The notes: generated by a model not told the origin, from the letters alone. A DNA stretch of 64,000 nucleotides from Candidatus Peregrinibacteria bacterium CG10_big_fil_rev_8_21_14_0_10_55_24 (GCA_002772745.1 PFDV01000003.1:1-64000), one strand, 5' to 3'. Counted from the first letter of the stretch, positions 17,801 through 27,229 are shown. Numbers and translations are program-made.

Positions 17801-20800
17801 CAGACAACGGCGACTCTGCTCGATGAGCGCATCGAAGCAATGGAAGTCGCCTCCCGAGGAATCTGGAATGGCATCTCAATTCCTGGTATTACCTATTGGA
17901 CGGGATTCAGGGTTCCCGGGTACTACCAATTACCAATTGGAACAAAATACTGGTCTCCGTACCATTGGTTCACATATGGCGTTGATATCCCGTTTACTGA
18001 CAAAAGAACCTGGAATATCAAAGATTGGCTCGGAGGAGAGAAAACTCAGAAAGCCATGCAACCACTCATTGATGAGTTGGGATTGGACATCAAAGACGAG
18101 CATGGGGTTGTCGTAAAATGGTATCTGGATATGACCGAGGAGGAACGCGCAGAGCGTTGCAAGCAATCGCCAAAAATCAGGAGTATCGTCCGTACACTCG
18201 CTCAGCTGAAGATCGGCACAAATCCGATTCTCCACGCACAACGAAGGAACATTGACCTCCTGAGTTCCCTGTGTGAAGAGGGAGGTCTGCGGACAGAGAA
18301 CGGGGAAATAATTGAAGACGAAACCGTGGAGAGAAAAGGATTTGAAACTACAATTCGTCCTCGCGATGTCGCTCATATCTTCACACTACAACGACCCTCT
18401 TGGTGGCCGGAAACCGAGAGGCAGGACATTGAACTAACGCAGAAAGTATTGGATGCAATTGTACGTGCAAACGATGGAAACTCCGATATTTTCCGCCAGT
18501 TTGAAACTGGCGAAGAGGTAGAAGAACTCAAGAAGAAGGCTCCAGACCTACTCTCGGGGAACCGCATCTCCGACGAGGAAGTTCTGCAAATGGTACGTAC
18601 GGCAGCAGCAGCACCAACAGCGAAAGAGCGGCTGGAGCAAATGCTCCCCGTCTACTTCGCTCTCGTAAAGAGAATCGAAGAGTGGGATGTTGCTGCAGGC
18701 ATACGTAACTCCGGAGAAGGAGCTAATGATTCGGCTAAGAATCAGCCGCTCATCGCACTCATGAGCGCTGAGCAAACCACTGACCCACGTTATGCAGAGT
18801 TGCGAGGGAAGATTGCACGGAGCCCCGAGGGTGAACTCACCTGGAAACCGGGAGTGGAGCCAACGCCACAGCAAGAGCTGTTGCTCCGTCAGATGCTTGC
18901 AGAGGCAAAATGGGTATACGAAAGACTGCAGACAAGAGAGCGGCAACTCTCTCTCCTCTTCCTCTCACTGGAACGCAGCCGAAATGCAGCAGTGGAAGAA
19001 AACATTGTCAATCATGCTTTCATGGGCAACGCGAGACTCTCGGCAGAAGCAGATTTTTGGGATCAAGTTTGTGCTGGCATACTTAACTACGTATTACCAT
19101 CTTCGTTGATATGGTCCCTACAGTTTAAGAAATCGCTATTGCCGATACGCGTTGGATTTAGAGGAAGCGGCCTATATCACATCATCAGAGGAGGCAAAGG
19201 AATGTCCTGGACTGCACGAGCTTGGACAGCTCCATGGCAACCCATCATTGTGGGGAGAGACGTTGCATTGAGGCATGCACCTCGTGCCCTCTGGCGTAAC
19301 ACTGCAGGCAGACTATTGCGCCGCGGTGGAGGTGGTCCGGGTGCAGCCTCCCCCTCCCCCGAACCCCCACCCTCCTCCCCGCCCCCCGGCGGACCCAAAG
19401 GCCCTGTGGCCCCACCGGAGCAACCGACCGGCGGCGCGAAGCCGCCAACAATTGAGGCAAAACCACCCATGACGACTCAGGCAGCAGAAGCTGTAGATCC
19501 CATTGAAAACGCACGAATGGAACGAGGCAGACGTCTGGCTGGTGACGTGTGGAAAGAGGAAACCGCAGCCGGAAGAATCCCAGGAGAAACAGCCAATCTC
19601 ACCGACAATGTCGTCGATGATGTTGTGCGACAGGGGCATGCGTTCAGGCAGGTGGAATTCAACGGCTACACACAACTCATCAGAGAAACAGAGCAGAACA
19701 TTGCATCGCTCGAAGGACGGCTCGCCTCTGCTCAGCAGGCACTCGCTACCGCACGGGAGCAATCCATTGCGCAAGCCATTGGCGAAGGCACGGAAGGGAC
19801 GCTGAGGGAAGCAAGCGGCGCAAGCACAGAGGTAACACGACTCAGCCAGGTGACAGATGATCTTTCCGCGGAGTTGCAAACAGCCAGAGGAACACTCGAG
19901 CATGCAAAGAAAATGCGGGACTTCACCATCGTGGAGAAGAAAACATTCGTGCAGGGGCTCCTCAAGAAACAGCTTCCTGATCTGCCCGATTTCGTCCATC
20001 GCCGCATTGCCAATCGCTTAGTGAGTAACGGCGTTTGTGGGTTTGATAGTGTCGCAGAGATCGATGCACTCATGGGACAAACTGGTTCTTTCCTTGGACC
20101 ACAGGGGAGTCTTGCCACCGAAACGCTGGGGGCAGCTCGCCTGCTCGACGACGTTCCCGAAGCCTTCCGCGCAAACAACGCCGTAAAGGCGGTATCAGAG
20201 ATGTACAGCGGAGAAGCCCGAGCAGCGTTTGGCCGGGCTGCAAACCGCCTTGCGGAAGCAGGTGTCAATGCCGACGACGCGGCGAGGCTACTTGAGCATG
20301 CACCCACGGTGCGTTGGCTCAGCAAAGCGGAAACTTCAGCTGGTGTCCTGCGAGAACTCCAGGCAACCGGGGCAGATCTCGCAAATGCGGCTCAGTTGAG
20401 ACGTGTCGCCTCCTTCATTGAAGCTGTACAGGGTACCAGTGCGGCAACAGATGTGAAGGTGCTTACCTCTGTTGCGCGCTCAGGTATCGACGATATCGGA
20501 ACGCTCGCAACAATTGCAAAAGATGTGCGTCTCGCCCGGAATCCTCTGGCAATCGCGAAGACCATCGACAAGCTCGCTAAGTGGGGCGGCATGTCCAAGG
20601 CCGGCCGCGTCATCACACGTGCAGGTGTGGCACTGGAATTTGTCGCACTTACACTTTCACTTTCAGAGGCAATTGAAACAGACGCGCGTATCGAGCACCT
20701 CAAACAAACACTGGAAAAGCAATTGTATACAGCAGGATTCCGGCAGAACGGTGACGTATGGCGTCATGCGGCAAGCGGTGCAGAGCTGAAAGTATCTCTC

Positions 20801-23800
20801 TTCAAAGAAACGCTCGAGGGAATGGATAACCCCGCATGGACACGTGTTGGCGTAGATGCCCTTTCTGCAGGGATCGCTGCAGGAACACTCTGTATTGCGC
20901 CAACGGTACTCGCCGGTCCGTGGGGCATCGCACTCATCGGTGTTCAGGTGACTGTACAGACAGCGATTGAGATATGGAACCAAACGGAGTACCGGGCGAT
21001 GATGCGCACCATACCGATGCCCGTGCTCGCTCTTTTGGGTACAGGGCAACTCCTTGGGAAAACCGAAGCCGATGTCATTGCCGACAACTCCAACTGGATG
21101 GTTTCGGACTCCTGGCTGGAAACATGGCGCGGTATCAACATCGAGGGGGATAAAGTACTTGCTCGAAAAAAAGCATTCCTTGCCATCGCATACGGAGAAT
21201 TGGTGAGTCTTTCGACCATGCAACCAGAGCTCTTCATGGAAATTGTGGGTGATGAAGATCCGCTGCTGTTCTTCTCAGAGGAGGGGCGCGTGTACAAGAA
21301 GGATTTCGATGCCTTCTTCAGACCGTTCCTCGCTGCCCGTCTCTTTGAAATGTCCAACGACGGAGGAGTTAAATGGGATGAATTCCGTGAGCTCAAAACC
21401 GACGAGGGTGCGTTCGACTGGGAGAACGTCACCCAGCAAGACCTTCGCACTGCTGTGCGTGAATCACTGCTTCTCTATGCAATGCATCGCAAGGAGCTCT
21501 CCTATCGAAACATCCGCGAATCTCTTACTGCAGCGCAGGCGAAAGTTGATGCACTGCCAAACGTTGATTCCAATGACGCTCTCCGCAGAAAAGCAAAAGC
21601 ACAGGCAGAGGTTGATCGGCTCCGTGCATTGGAGGAGAACCCTGGGCGCATCTTCGGGACAGATATGCGAATGCTCCCGGCACGTGAGCCGGGAGAAACA
21701 CAGGCCTCTGCCTTGGTAAACGAGTTGACGCGTACGCTCGAAAGGAAAACAGCACAAGTAATTGATGATAAATACAGTACAGCGATGAGAGCATATGAAA
21801 TTACGGTGGCGAAAAGCCATGGTAGAGAGAAACAGTTCGTCCGCCATCCTGCCATAGAGGACTTCACGGCAAGTCGAGAGGAGTTGGGTGGAGTAAGCCT
21901 CTTCCGCCTCTCACTCCCCGAAGGATTGGCTCCTCAGCGTACGCAACGATCAGTAGATCTGAATTACTTGCACCTTCTCGCTTTCGAAAACCAAGAACAG
22001 CTTCCTGTAATACCCTTCACATACGAGCAATACCTCGCCAAGGCCAAAAAGCTCTACGAATTGGAATTCGGAAATATGTTGTTGCGCGACGTGGGTACTT
22101 TCGGCAAGGGAAGCTGGTATGCGCATCACGAGCACAAACGTATTGTTGAGGACTTCGGACTTTTCCTGGAACGTGCGAAGGCATTCGACCCCGATGGAAA
22201 ACTTGCGAAGAGCATTGCGCACTTGCGTTCCTTTGGCTGGGAGAGTGACGCCTACCCGGGCGATCCTTATTTGGAAAAACGTACCGATGCATTCCGCCAG
22301 GTGTTCTCGGAACTCGAGAAGAATATCACCTACTGGGAGGCAATGCGTTATCGCATTTCACCGCCTCATCGGGAACAAATGGCAACCTACACCGAAACGG
22401 TTGGATACGACGAATACATCACAACAACAAACACTCCCAGCCTCGTTGTTGTGGTGGGAGAAGGGAAAGAGTCGAAAGAAATACCACTCGCGTTCACGCA
22501 GAAAAAAGGAGTACAGGAATTCCTGCTGCCCGAAATCGGCACGGTAACTTGCGAGAGAGAATCGGCCTCTTCATACTCATGGAATGTGTGTGGAAAACAA
22601 AAAACCCGCTTCTACGCATACGAGAAAAATCAGTACGGTATTGAGCAGCCGGGTTCATGGGTGCAGTTGGAAACACCGCCGCAGAAGATGGAAATAATTC
22701 CGCCAGGTCAGGACTTCATCATCGACAAGAATGATGAATTTGTCGCCGAGCTTGTGCTAACTGACGGCACAACGAAGCGTGTGAGGGTGCCCAAACCCTT
22801 CGGGGCAAGTGCCGCTGATACGAATGCAGGCAAGCAGTTGCTGCCGTATGTGAAAATGACACGTCTCACCGATTCACCGCACTTTGGATCACTGGTTGCA
22901 AAGCGTGGTAAGCCATCCGCTTATGTGTGGACAGTCGACAGTGGGAAGGTCGCGTGGAGGTTCCAGATACTCGAACCGACGAAAATTCGTACACTTCAGT
23001 TAACCCCCACAGGAAGAGATGAAATCTCTAAACTTCAAGGTGCAACACGTACGATTGATATCGCTGCATCGCCCGACATACGGTCACTCGAGAAACTTCG
23101 AAGGCAAGTATCAATTCCTGAGAAAGTACCAAACGGCACCAGCGTGCAACTCTCCGAGAGACAATCTGTACTCCTCTGGCCTTCGTGGAAAGCCGCAATC
23201 AAGCTCACGCTTGCCGATGGCCGCGTAATCGAAGGAACAGAAGAATCCCTTGGAGAACTCTACGAGTACCTCTCAGTCCTCCCGCGCACCGTACGAGAAT
23301 TCGCCGGTTCTGAATTAAAAAACGGATTACCGAATAAGCCGGAGGATAAAGGATTAAAGATTGTTATCCGCAATCCACAAGCCGTGCGTTCCATCCAGCT
23401 TACAAGCCCAGGCAATGAGGCGGTTCTCGTCCACATCGAGCAACGCGATGCACGAATGATCCGGATGTTTGGATTGAGAAAACAACCAGATGGATCGTAT
23501 GAACGTTCTGGGTGGGAAGGTAAATTCTTCCCCCGCCCCGATGGGAGCCTGTACTGGACCGGAGGACGAGTGAAAGGCCGCGGTCCAATCAAGCCGCAAG
23601 TGTGGCGCGATGGAAAATGGGGAGTGTGGATGGAACAGGCAATAGAACTGCGGGACATCGTGTTCCCCAAAGAGAACCATACGCTGAGCGTTCTTTACAG
23701 AGACGGCCAGCGCCGCGAGTTTGCATTGGAGAAAACAACGAGCATCGATGGTGTTCCTTTGGAAACTATCGGGGATAGCTTGGTGAAGATATTGCCTCCG

Positions 23801-23977
23801 AGCGACAACGTTCAATCTCTTTCAGTGATCAATACAGTAAATGGCAAGTTCGTCGACGTGACCATTGATCAATCGTTCCTACCGGTTGAGCAATTCGGCC
23901 GGGAGCCGGAAACTGCAACGAACGACCTGGCTGCCCTTGGAGTAGGAATGCGCGTACCAAAGACAAAGACAACTTAG
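14819..23977 (+). CDS. Giant hypothetical protein, 3052 aa
   Basis: A single uninterrupted frame of 9.2 kb. No signal peptide is visible; the N-terminus (MSTEKPHSAPDAASRTEEL) is polar. Residues about 1-1500 are mostly helical with long charged stretches. A Pro/Gly-rich linker lies at about 1506-1552 (PEPPPSSPPPGGPKGP within it). Then comes a coiled coil at about 1620-1700, hydrophobic segments at about 1934-1953 and 2014-2047 that could be membrane helices, another helical region, and from about 2520 to the end beta-rich domains with recurring WxxxxGK and DGxxxRV-type strands. Residue positions are estimated from the DNA. I recognise no enzymatic motif. The stop overlaps the sufC stop by 4 nt on the opposite strand. 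Very large proteins are known in this radiation, usually thought to be surface or host-contact factors; that role is only a guess here. Confidence 0.85.
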   Translation: MSTEKPHSAPDAASRTEELKHEQEMLTQITGLSPEHLSTYEALQSQSRPLHLACLQHQIALIWKLAESHPSLGPLNPGNQVSLEKRTLWESYGIKDMLKGVNALVPENERQEFILYVNVQLGTLLQGTGKHLAIDSQSKNIVLLDGPAPEQPDVVQYRNVVDSLQNYLAGTLDTQKLESIQYVLKQASQRTPEEQQQALAVYLDHRFAAALKPSRKRITYNKAAKEVVVSADDGQRPDFNKYAYTISLLELLLGGIASKWGDKRPTSGNEALLEHLLSGYMDERTRLIEEGELTAAQNVDRYTAVELAHNEGIALWEDMLSLQEEILAKFNEYFKGQEIPPEVQKLIDEQRETLNEIAKILEERLRVGRATILSKKLAELDKQKLNLLERTNDVIVLSYELSIICKTADKKWTEHLKERIGKALQNMTADQYFELISAWKKAAESQTPIQWNGKTLSPKEANKLLIECYPKLIPVYGDKAFIEEIQAYDLSLAQKVNKKLWIGPEEEIKNIMDTKSLDDLAETLGDWAKSIFVPGEKAGMRHAPVLRPAHLTEQMLHMLNWAAVNKIRSNIGSLSLEDLKSAMADELEKSGLTEQAKQLREGKIPEEKIKEAAKKLADLRNTPETTRMQNMREALAARSDYAQLLMRHYVTLFDRRANITRILALEAHTEPFLPRVCDLPEHMKKALNILTAPKEAGTGMGAPLFATLSGTLALTGMVAAQPETMSRQQAAEVVSRYLRLLQSAERAALLYDINNYLAPNQYVTYQEGGSIELHGWTPEINQFLEGVGAYRDDLTATPPRMANAEEFLRKLPSDEQRDQCILALNIEMAGTNVLVTRNLAGGLETHHRAEFLDAVPFVLARDIQTLRSQAATLDTEKAKPLLVNINEYARTLEEEELYNFIDELNNRLRGTKKMLTIDVRVDQPTLILVEEPSRIELQRMDQKQLALLAQSRRDTLKYADTFWEKYESDVLGGKITLENLLAHLSDRATFEREYQTTATLLDERIEAMEVASRGIWNGISIPGITYWTGFRVPGYYQLPIGTKYWSPYHWFTYGVDIPFTDKRTWNIKDWLGGEKTQKAMQPLIDELGLDIKDEHGVVVKWYLDMTEEERAERCKQSPKIRSIVRTLAQLKIGTNPILHAQRRNIDLLSSLCEEGGLRTENGEIIEDETVERKGFETTIRPRDVAHIFTLQRPSWWPETERQDIELTQKVLDAIVRANDGNSDIFRQFETGEEVEELKKKAPDLLSGNRISDEEVLQMVRTAAAAPTAKERLEQMLPVYFALVKRIEEWDVAAGIRNSGEGANDSAKNQPLIALMSAEQTTDPRYAELRGKIARSPEGELTWKPGVEPTPQQELLLRQMLAEAKWVYERLQTRERQLSLLFLSLERSRNAAVEENIVNHAFMGNARLSAEADFWDQVCAGILNYVLPSSLIWSLQFKKSLLPIRVGFRGSGLYHIIRGGKGMSWTARAWTAPWQPIIVGRDVALRHAPRALWRNTAGRLLRRGGGGPGAASPSPEPPPSSPPPGGPKGPVAPPEQPTGGAKPPTIEAKPPMTTQAAEAVDPIENARMERGRRLAGDVWKEETAAGRIPGETANLTDNVVDDVVRQGHAFRQVEFNGYTQLIRETEQNIASLEGRLASAQQALATAREQSIAQAIGEGTEGTLREASGASTEVTRLSQVTDDLSAELQTARGTLEHAKKMRDFTIVEKKTFVQGLLKKQLPDLPDFVHRRIANRLVSNGVCGFDSVAEIDALMGQTGSFLGPQGSLATETLGAARLLDDVPEAFRANNAVKAVSEMYSGEARAAFGRAANRLAEAGVNADDAARLLEHAPTVRWLSKAETSAGVLRELQATGADLANAAQLRRVASFIEAVQGTSAATDVKVLTSVARSGIDDIGTLATIAKDVRLARNPLAIAKTIDKLAKWGGMSKAGRVITRAGVALEFVALTLSLSEAIETDARIEHLKQTLEKQLYTAGFRQNGDVWRHAASGAELKVSLFKETLEGMDNPAWTRVGVDALSAGIAAGTLCIAPTVLAGPWGIALIGVQVTVQTAIEIWNQTEYRAMMRTIPMPVLALLGTGQLLGKTEADVIADNSNWMVSDSWLETWRGINIEGDKVLARKKAFLAIAYGELVSLSTMQPELFMEIVGDEDPLLFFSEEGRVYKKDFDAFFRPFLAARLFEMSNDGGVKWDEFRELKTDEGAFDWENVTQQDLRTAVRESLLLYAMHRKELSYRNIRESLTAAQAKVDALPNVDSNDALRRKAKAQAEVDRLRALEENPGRIFGTDMRMLPAREPGETQASALVNELTRTLERKTAQVIDDKYSTAMRAYEITVAKSHGREKQFVRHPAIEDFTASREELGGVSLFRLSLPEGLAPQRTQRSVDLNYLHLLAFENQEQLPVIPFTYEQYLAKAKKLYELEFGNMLLRDVGTFGKGSWYAHHEHKRIVEDFGLFLERAKAFDPDGKLAKSIAHLRSFGWESDAYPGDPYLEKRTDAFRQVFSELEKNITYWEAMRYRISPPHREQMATYTETVGYDEYITTTNTPSLVVVVGEGKESKEIPLAFTQKKGVQEFLLPEIGTVTCERESASSYSWNVCGKQKTRFYAYEKNQYGIEQPGSWVQLETPPQKMEIIPPGQDFIIDKNDEFVAELVLTDGTTKRVRVPKPFGASAADTNAGKQLLPYVKMTRLTDSPHFGSLVAKRGKPSAYVWTVDSGKVAWRFQILEPTKIRTLQLTPTGRDEISKLQGATRTIDIAASPDIRSLEKLRRQVSIPEKVPNGTSVQLSERQSVLLWPSWKAAIKLTLADGRVIEGTEESLGELYEYLSVLPRTVREFAGSELKNGLPNKPEDKGLKIVIRNPQAVRSIQLTSPGNEAVLVHIEQRDARMIRMFGLRKQPDGSYERSGWEGKFFPRPDGSLYWTGGRVKGRGPIKPQVWRDGKWGVWMEQAIELRDIVFPKENHTLSVLYRDGQRREFALEKTTSIDGVPLETIGDSLVKILPPSDNVQSLSVINTVNGKFVDVTIDQSFLPVEQFGREPETATNDLAALGVGMRVPKTKTT

Positions 23978-24729
23978 CCGCCAAAAGCTCGATACCCCTC
24001 CTCTTCAAGCTGCCCTGCCAGCTGCGCTCCTCCACTCTCGACGATCTTTCCCCGTACCATCACGTGCACATGATCGGGAGTGATGTACTCGAGGATGCGC
24101 GCGTAGTGCGTGACGATGAGGAAGGAACGCTCTGATGAACGAAGTGCTTCTACCCCCTGCGCAACGATCTTGAGTGCGTCGATATCCAAACCCGAATCTG
24201 TTTCGTCGAGCAGCGCGAGGATGGGCTCGAGGATCGTGAGCTGGAGCACCTCGGCTTTCTTCTTCTCTCCACCAGAGAACCCCTGATTCACGGAGCGCTC
24301 TGCAAAGGCAAGATCCATGTGCAGATCCTGCAAAACCTGTTCCAGACGCTGTTGGAATTGCAGACGTGTCAGACGTTTCTCTTTGGGATGCCGCGCTTCC
24401 CACTGGGCACAGTATGCGCTGTAGAGGAAGTTTCGCAGGCTCACGCCGGCGATTTCGCGCGGATACTGGAACGCAAGGAAGAGTCCTCTCTTCGCCCGCT
24501 CATCGGGAGGGAGCGCGAGGAGATCTTCGCCAAGAAACCGTACTTCCCCTTTAGTGATCGTATAGGACGGGTGACCGGCGAGCGCAGAGACGAGCGAGGA
24601 TTTCCCCGACCCATTGGGGCCCATGAGCGCGTGGACTTCTCCCCGTTCCATCGTAAGCGAGAATCCCCGCACAACTTCCGTGCGCTCCACGGTAATGTGG
24701 AGATCGTTGATGGAGAGGAAAGAAGACAC
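23974..24729 (-). CDS. sufC: Fe-S cluster assembly ATPase SufC
   Basis: SufC is the ABC-type ATPase that powers the SufB-SufD scaffold. Walker A GPNGSGKSS is at residues 37-45; the SufC-specific FLAFQYPREIAGVS stretch, the signature FSGGEKKKAEVLQ and the Walker B region ALLDETDSGLDIDAL follow, with a switch His in IVTHY. Length (251 aa) is normal. The start is GTG at 24729; no better ATG exists. A TAGAGT element lies about 23 nt upstream. It is about 17.5 kb from sufB and faces a ferredoxin gene divergently, so the SUF genes here are not one operon. Confidence 0.95.
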   Translation of the reverse strand: MSSFLSINDLHITVERTEVVRGFSLTMERGEVHALMGPNGSGKSSLVSALAGHPSYTITKGEVRFLGEDLLALPPDERAKRGLFLAFQYPREIAGVSLRNFLYSAYCAQWEARHPKEKRLTRLQFQQRLEQVLQDLHMDLAFAERSVNQGFSGGEKKKAEVLQLTILEPILALLDETDSGLDIDALKIVAQGVEALRSSERSFLIVTHYARILEYITPDHVHVMVRGKIVESGGAQLAGQLEEEGYRAFGG

Positions 24730-24815
24730 GAAGAAGACAAAGAGAGAACGTACTCTACACTAAATTCCTTTCCCCTGTGGAATGTTCCCTCATCAATACG
24801 CTAAGGTAGTGCCCT

Positions 24816-25100
24816 ATGCCAAAAATCACCTTCGTCATCGGCGGTAAAGAGCAGATATGTGACGCCGCCGAGGGGCAAACGGTTTTGGAAGCTGCCCTGG
24901 AACACGGCATTCCCATGGAGCACGCCTGTGGGGGGAATGGCTTCTGCACAACGTGCCGATGCAAAGTGCACAAGGGAGCGGAGAACCTCAGTCCTCGCAA
25001 CGATCGGGAGCAAATGATGGGTGTCACCGCCGATCCCGATCGCCTGGGGTGCCAGGCGAAGATTCTGGGCGACGTGGAGGTGGAGGTCACAGAGGACTGA
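24816..25100 (+). CDS. [2Fe-2S] ferredoxin, 94 aa
   Basis: This is a small electron carrier with a plant/adrenodoxin-type fold. Cysteines 38, 44 and 47 form the C-x5-C-x2-C motif (CGGNGFCTTC) and C79 is the likely fourth ligand; C49 and C15 are extra. The strands FVIGGKEQICDA and the LGCQAKILGDVEVEV end are typical. It is divergent from sufC, so it probably receives its cluster from the same SUF machinery and may also donate electrons to it. TAAGGT lies 8 nt before the ATG, a poor -10 match. Confidence 0.93.
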   Translation: MPKITFVIGGKEQICDAAEGQTVLEAALEHGIPMEHACGGNGFCTTCRCKVHKGAENLSPRNDREQMMGVTADPDRLGCQAKILGDVEVEVTED

Positions 25101-25201
25101 TACAGCTTCGCCGGGAACTGGTGGATTGGAATGCTGGAATCCTGGTAAGCTCCAATAACATCAAATCCCTCGTATTCAAGTACTCAAATCCCCAATCACC
25201 A

Positions 25202-25966
25202 CTAGACATGCGCAAGCTCCGTGAGTTTCGCTTTCACGGCTTCGTCATATGGCTCCAGCCTGTTGATGCGTCGGTATGCTTCCTCCGCTTTTGCAGCTTG
25301 CCCCAGTTGCAGGTAACTCTCGGCAAGAAGATGGAGAAGTTCAATATCACGTGCGAGGCGTTGGAGCGCCTTTTCGAGGAGGGCAACCGCTTCCTCGTAT
25401 CGATGAGCTGCAATACACGCCTTTCCGAGTGAGGCACAGCGTTCTGGGTTTTTAGGATCGCGATTGAGCGCCTCTTGGTACATCTTACAAGCATCGACGT
25501 ACTTGCCCTGGCGGTAGTAGGCAAGCCCCAAATTCGCAAAGAAAGACACGTCCTCGCAATGATGCAAAAGCTCACGGTAGAGGGCTTCTGCTTTTGCTTC
25601 CCGATCAGTCATCAGGTAGAGCTTCGCCAGCTGCGCTTGTACGTCGTACGCTTGGGGATTGATAGTGAGCGCCTGGATGAAGAGCGCTTCGGCCTCGCCA
25701 TATCTGTTCTGCGCAATCACCTTTTCCGCTTGGCGAACAAGAGAGCGGACTTGCTGCATCTCAATGGCCGATGTTCGAGGATCTTTTCGGCGACGTTCAA
25801 TGACAGTTTCTTCGGTAAAGACGACACCTCGTTCCTCTGCTTGGTGCACTCTCTGACGCACATTGCGCACAAATTTGCGCAACGCGCGGTTCCTCATGAG
25901 GACACGCGCACCGAGAATGGCGCAGATCACCACGAGTGACCCGAAAAGGACAAGGACGTAAATCAA
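25202..25966 (-). CDS. Membrane-anchored TPR-repeat protein, 254 aa
   Basis: An N-terminal membrane helix (IYVLVLFGSLVVICAILGARVL, about residues 2-23) is followed by a basic segment and then four to five tetratricopeptide repeats (about 75-250), for example YGEAEALFIQALTINPQ and YEEAVALLEKALQ. TPRs bind partner proteins, so a scaffold role at the membrane is likely. The start is TTG at 25966: the only later Met (in the MRNRALRKF stretch) would cut off the membrane helix, and a promoter with consensus spacing lies 9 nt upstream of the TTG. Confidence 0.88.
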   Translation of the reverse strand: MIYVLVLFGSLVVICAILGARVLMRNRALRKFVRNVRQRVHQAEERGVVFTEETVIERRRKDPRTSAIEMQQVRSLVRQAEKVIAQNRYGEAEALFIQALTINPQAYDVQAQLAKLYLMTDREAKAEALYRELLHHCEDVSFFANLGLAYYRQGKYVDACKMYQEALNRDPKNPERCASLGKACIAAHRYEEAVALLEKALQRLARDIELLHLLAESYLQLGQAAKAEEAYRRINRLEPYDEAVKAKLTELAHV

Positions 25967-25975
25967 CGGCGCTGC

Positions 25976-26004
25976 AAACTATCACCGCCTGCCAAAGTTG
26001 ACAA
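25976..26004 (-). promoter_or_regulatory. Promoter of the TPR gene, predicts leaderless TTG start
   Basis: On the minus strand TTGTCA (25999-26004), a 17-bp spacer and TAGTTT (25976-25981) are followed by only 9 nt before the TTG start codon. Transcription would begin at about the start codon. This independently supports the TTG start. Confidence 0.65.
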
Positions 26005-26148
26005 GGGTAAACCGTACTTTACCATTCGACAGATCCACCGGATCACGGCTGCGCCAATGAGAGGAAAATCCCTCGGCACCGCTCATGGTGAAGCACTGGA
26101 GCCAACCATGCGATACGCTGCGCCAATTCGGACAGTATCGCTTTTACT

Positions 26149-27123
26149 TTACGACCCAATAGCCAGAGCAAATTGCTGCGCGAGAATTTGCCGGTGCGCA
26201 TTCGTCTTGAGCCCGTCTGCAAGGGCAGAAAGAGCATGCACTTGCTCCAGGGGAGCCTGAGGCATGTGCTCTCGAAGCGTGAGGGCGAGATGGGTGAGAA
26301 ATTGTTCAGCATATTCGTCACGCTTATGGAGTGGCGCGAGGATTTGCAGACGTTCACGTGGAGAATGCGATTGCCAGAATGCCTGGGCCTGAGCATGCAT
26401 CAGACGTTGCTCACGCAGAGCATCGGAGTCATCACGCAAACGAACAGCCCAGCCGGGGGCGCCCTGGGCAACATGGAGAATAAACTGCGCATCGTCTGGA
26501 GAAATATCGGTGAGGAGCGGCAGCATCTCGGGGCGCGGGAGTGGGCGGAGCATCACTTTTCGCGTGCGAGAAACAACGGTAGGAAGGAGGGCCCCCAGTG
26601 CCTGCGTTGTAAGGAGAAAGACAAGGCCCGGGGGAGGCTCTTCCAGAATCTTGAGGAATGCATTGGCTGCAGGATCCTGCATGCGCTCGATGGAACGGAT
26701 GATGCAGCAACGCCACAAGCCTGTTCCTGTCTCGTAGAGACGCTCCTGGAGCATACGAATGTCATCAATGCTGATGGTATCCGTTTTTGCAGCGGGCTTT
26801 TTTGCGCGGTGTTGTTGGGATACGTTCGAGAATTTACTGATGAGCTCCCAATCTTCGCAGAGATCTTCGATCCACAGTTGATCGAGGATGAGGAGATCGG
26901 GGTGGACCAGACGTTCAATCTGGCCTTGAGCACGTGCACGCTCCTCAGGTGGAACCCCTTGCAGGAGAATCTCCAGAGCAAACCAGCGGGCAATCGCCAT
27001 TTTGCCGAGATGCCTCTTGCCGCAGAAGAGATATGCATGCGAGACGTTTCCCAGAGAGAGGTCTCTGGAAAGTTCTTCGCGTTGTACCGTGTGCCCGACG
27101 ATTTCTTGCGCTTTAGCGGCCAT
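26149..27123 (-). CDS. holB: DNA polymerase III delta' subunit (HolB-like clamp loader)
   Basis: This is a clamp-loader AAA+ subunit that helps load the beta clamp (dnaN, also in this window). Features are IVGHTVQREELSRDLSLGNVSHAYLF at the N-terminus, a degenerate P-loop (CGKRHLGKM, about residues 34-42), the IDDIRMLQERL segment, and the hallmark AANAFLKILEEPPPGLVFLL. The degenerate P-loop fits delta', which does not need ATP hydrolysis. The usual four-Cys zinc site of DnaX/delta' is not evident. Length 324 aa is normal. It ends an apparent minus-strand unit tsaB-secA-holB. Confidence 0.88.
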   Translation of the reverse strand: MAAKAQEIVGHTVQREELSRDLSLGNVSHAYLFCGKRHLGKMAIARWFALEILLQGVPPEERARAQGQIERLVHPDLLILDQLWIEDLCEDWELISKFSNVSQQHRAKKPAAKTDTISIDDIRMLQERLYETGTGLWRCCIIRSIERMQDPAANAFLKILEEPPPGLVFLLTTQALGALLPTVVSRTRKVMLRPLPRPEMLPLLTDISPDDAQFILHVAQGAPGWAVRLRDDSDALREQRLMHAQAQAFWQSHSPRERLQILAPLHKRDEYAEQFLTHLALTLREHMPQAPLEQVHALSALADGLKTNAHRQILAQQFALAIGS

Positions 27124-27205
27124 GGAGGAACCATTCTCCCGTGAAATCCGCCACGCTGCAACTCAATGAGCCGCAGGGATGCTGGAGCCAGGGTCGGAAT
27201 TCGGA

Positions 27206-27229
27206 CCAACCCCAACCCGAACCCGAACC
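27206..27229. repeat. C-rich hexanucleotide tandem repeat
   Basis: Four imperfect copies of a hexamer (CCAACC, CCAACC, CGAACC, CGAACC) lie in the holB-secA spacer immediately beyond the secA stop. Similar hexamers occur at 52560-52583 and 52854-52871. Confidence 0.6.
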
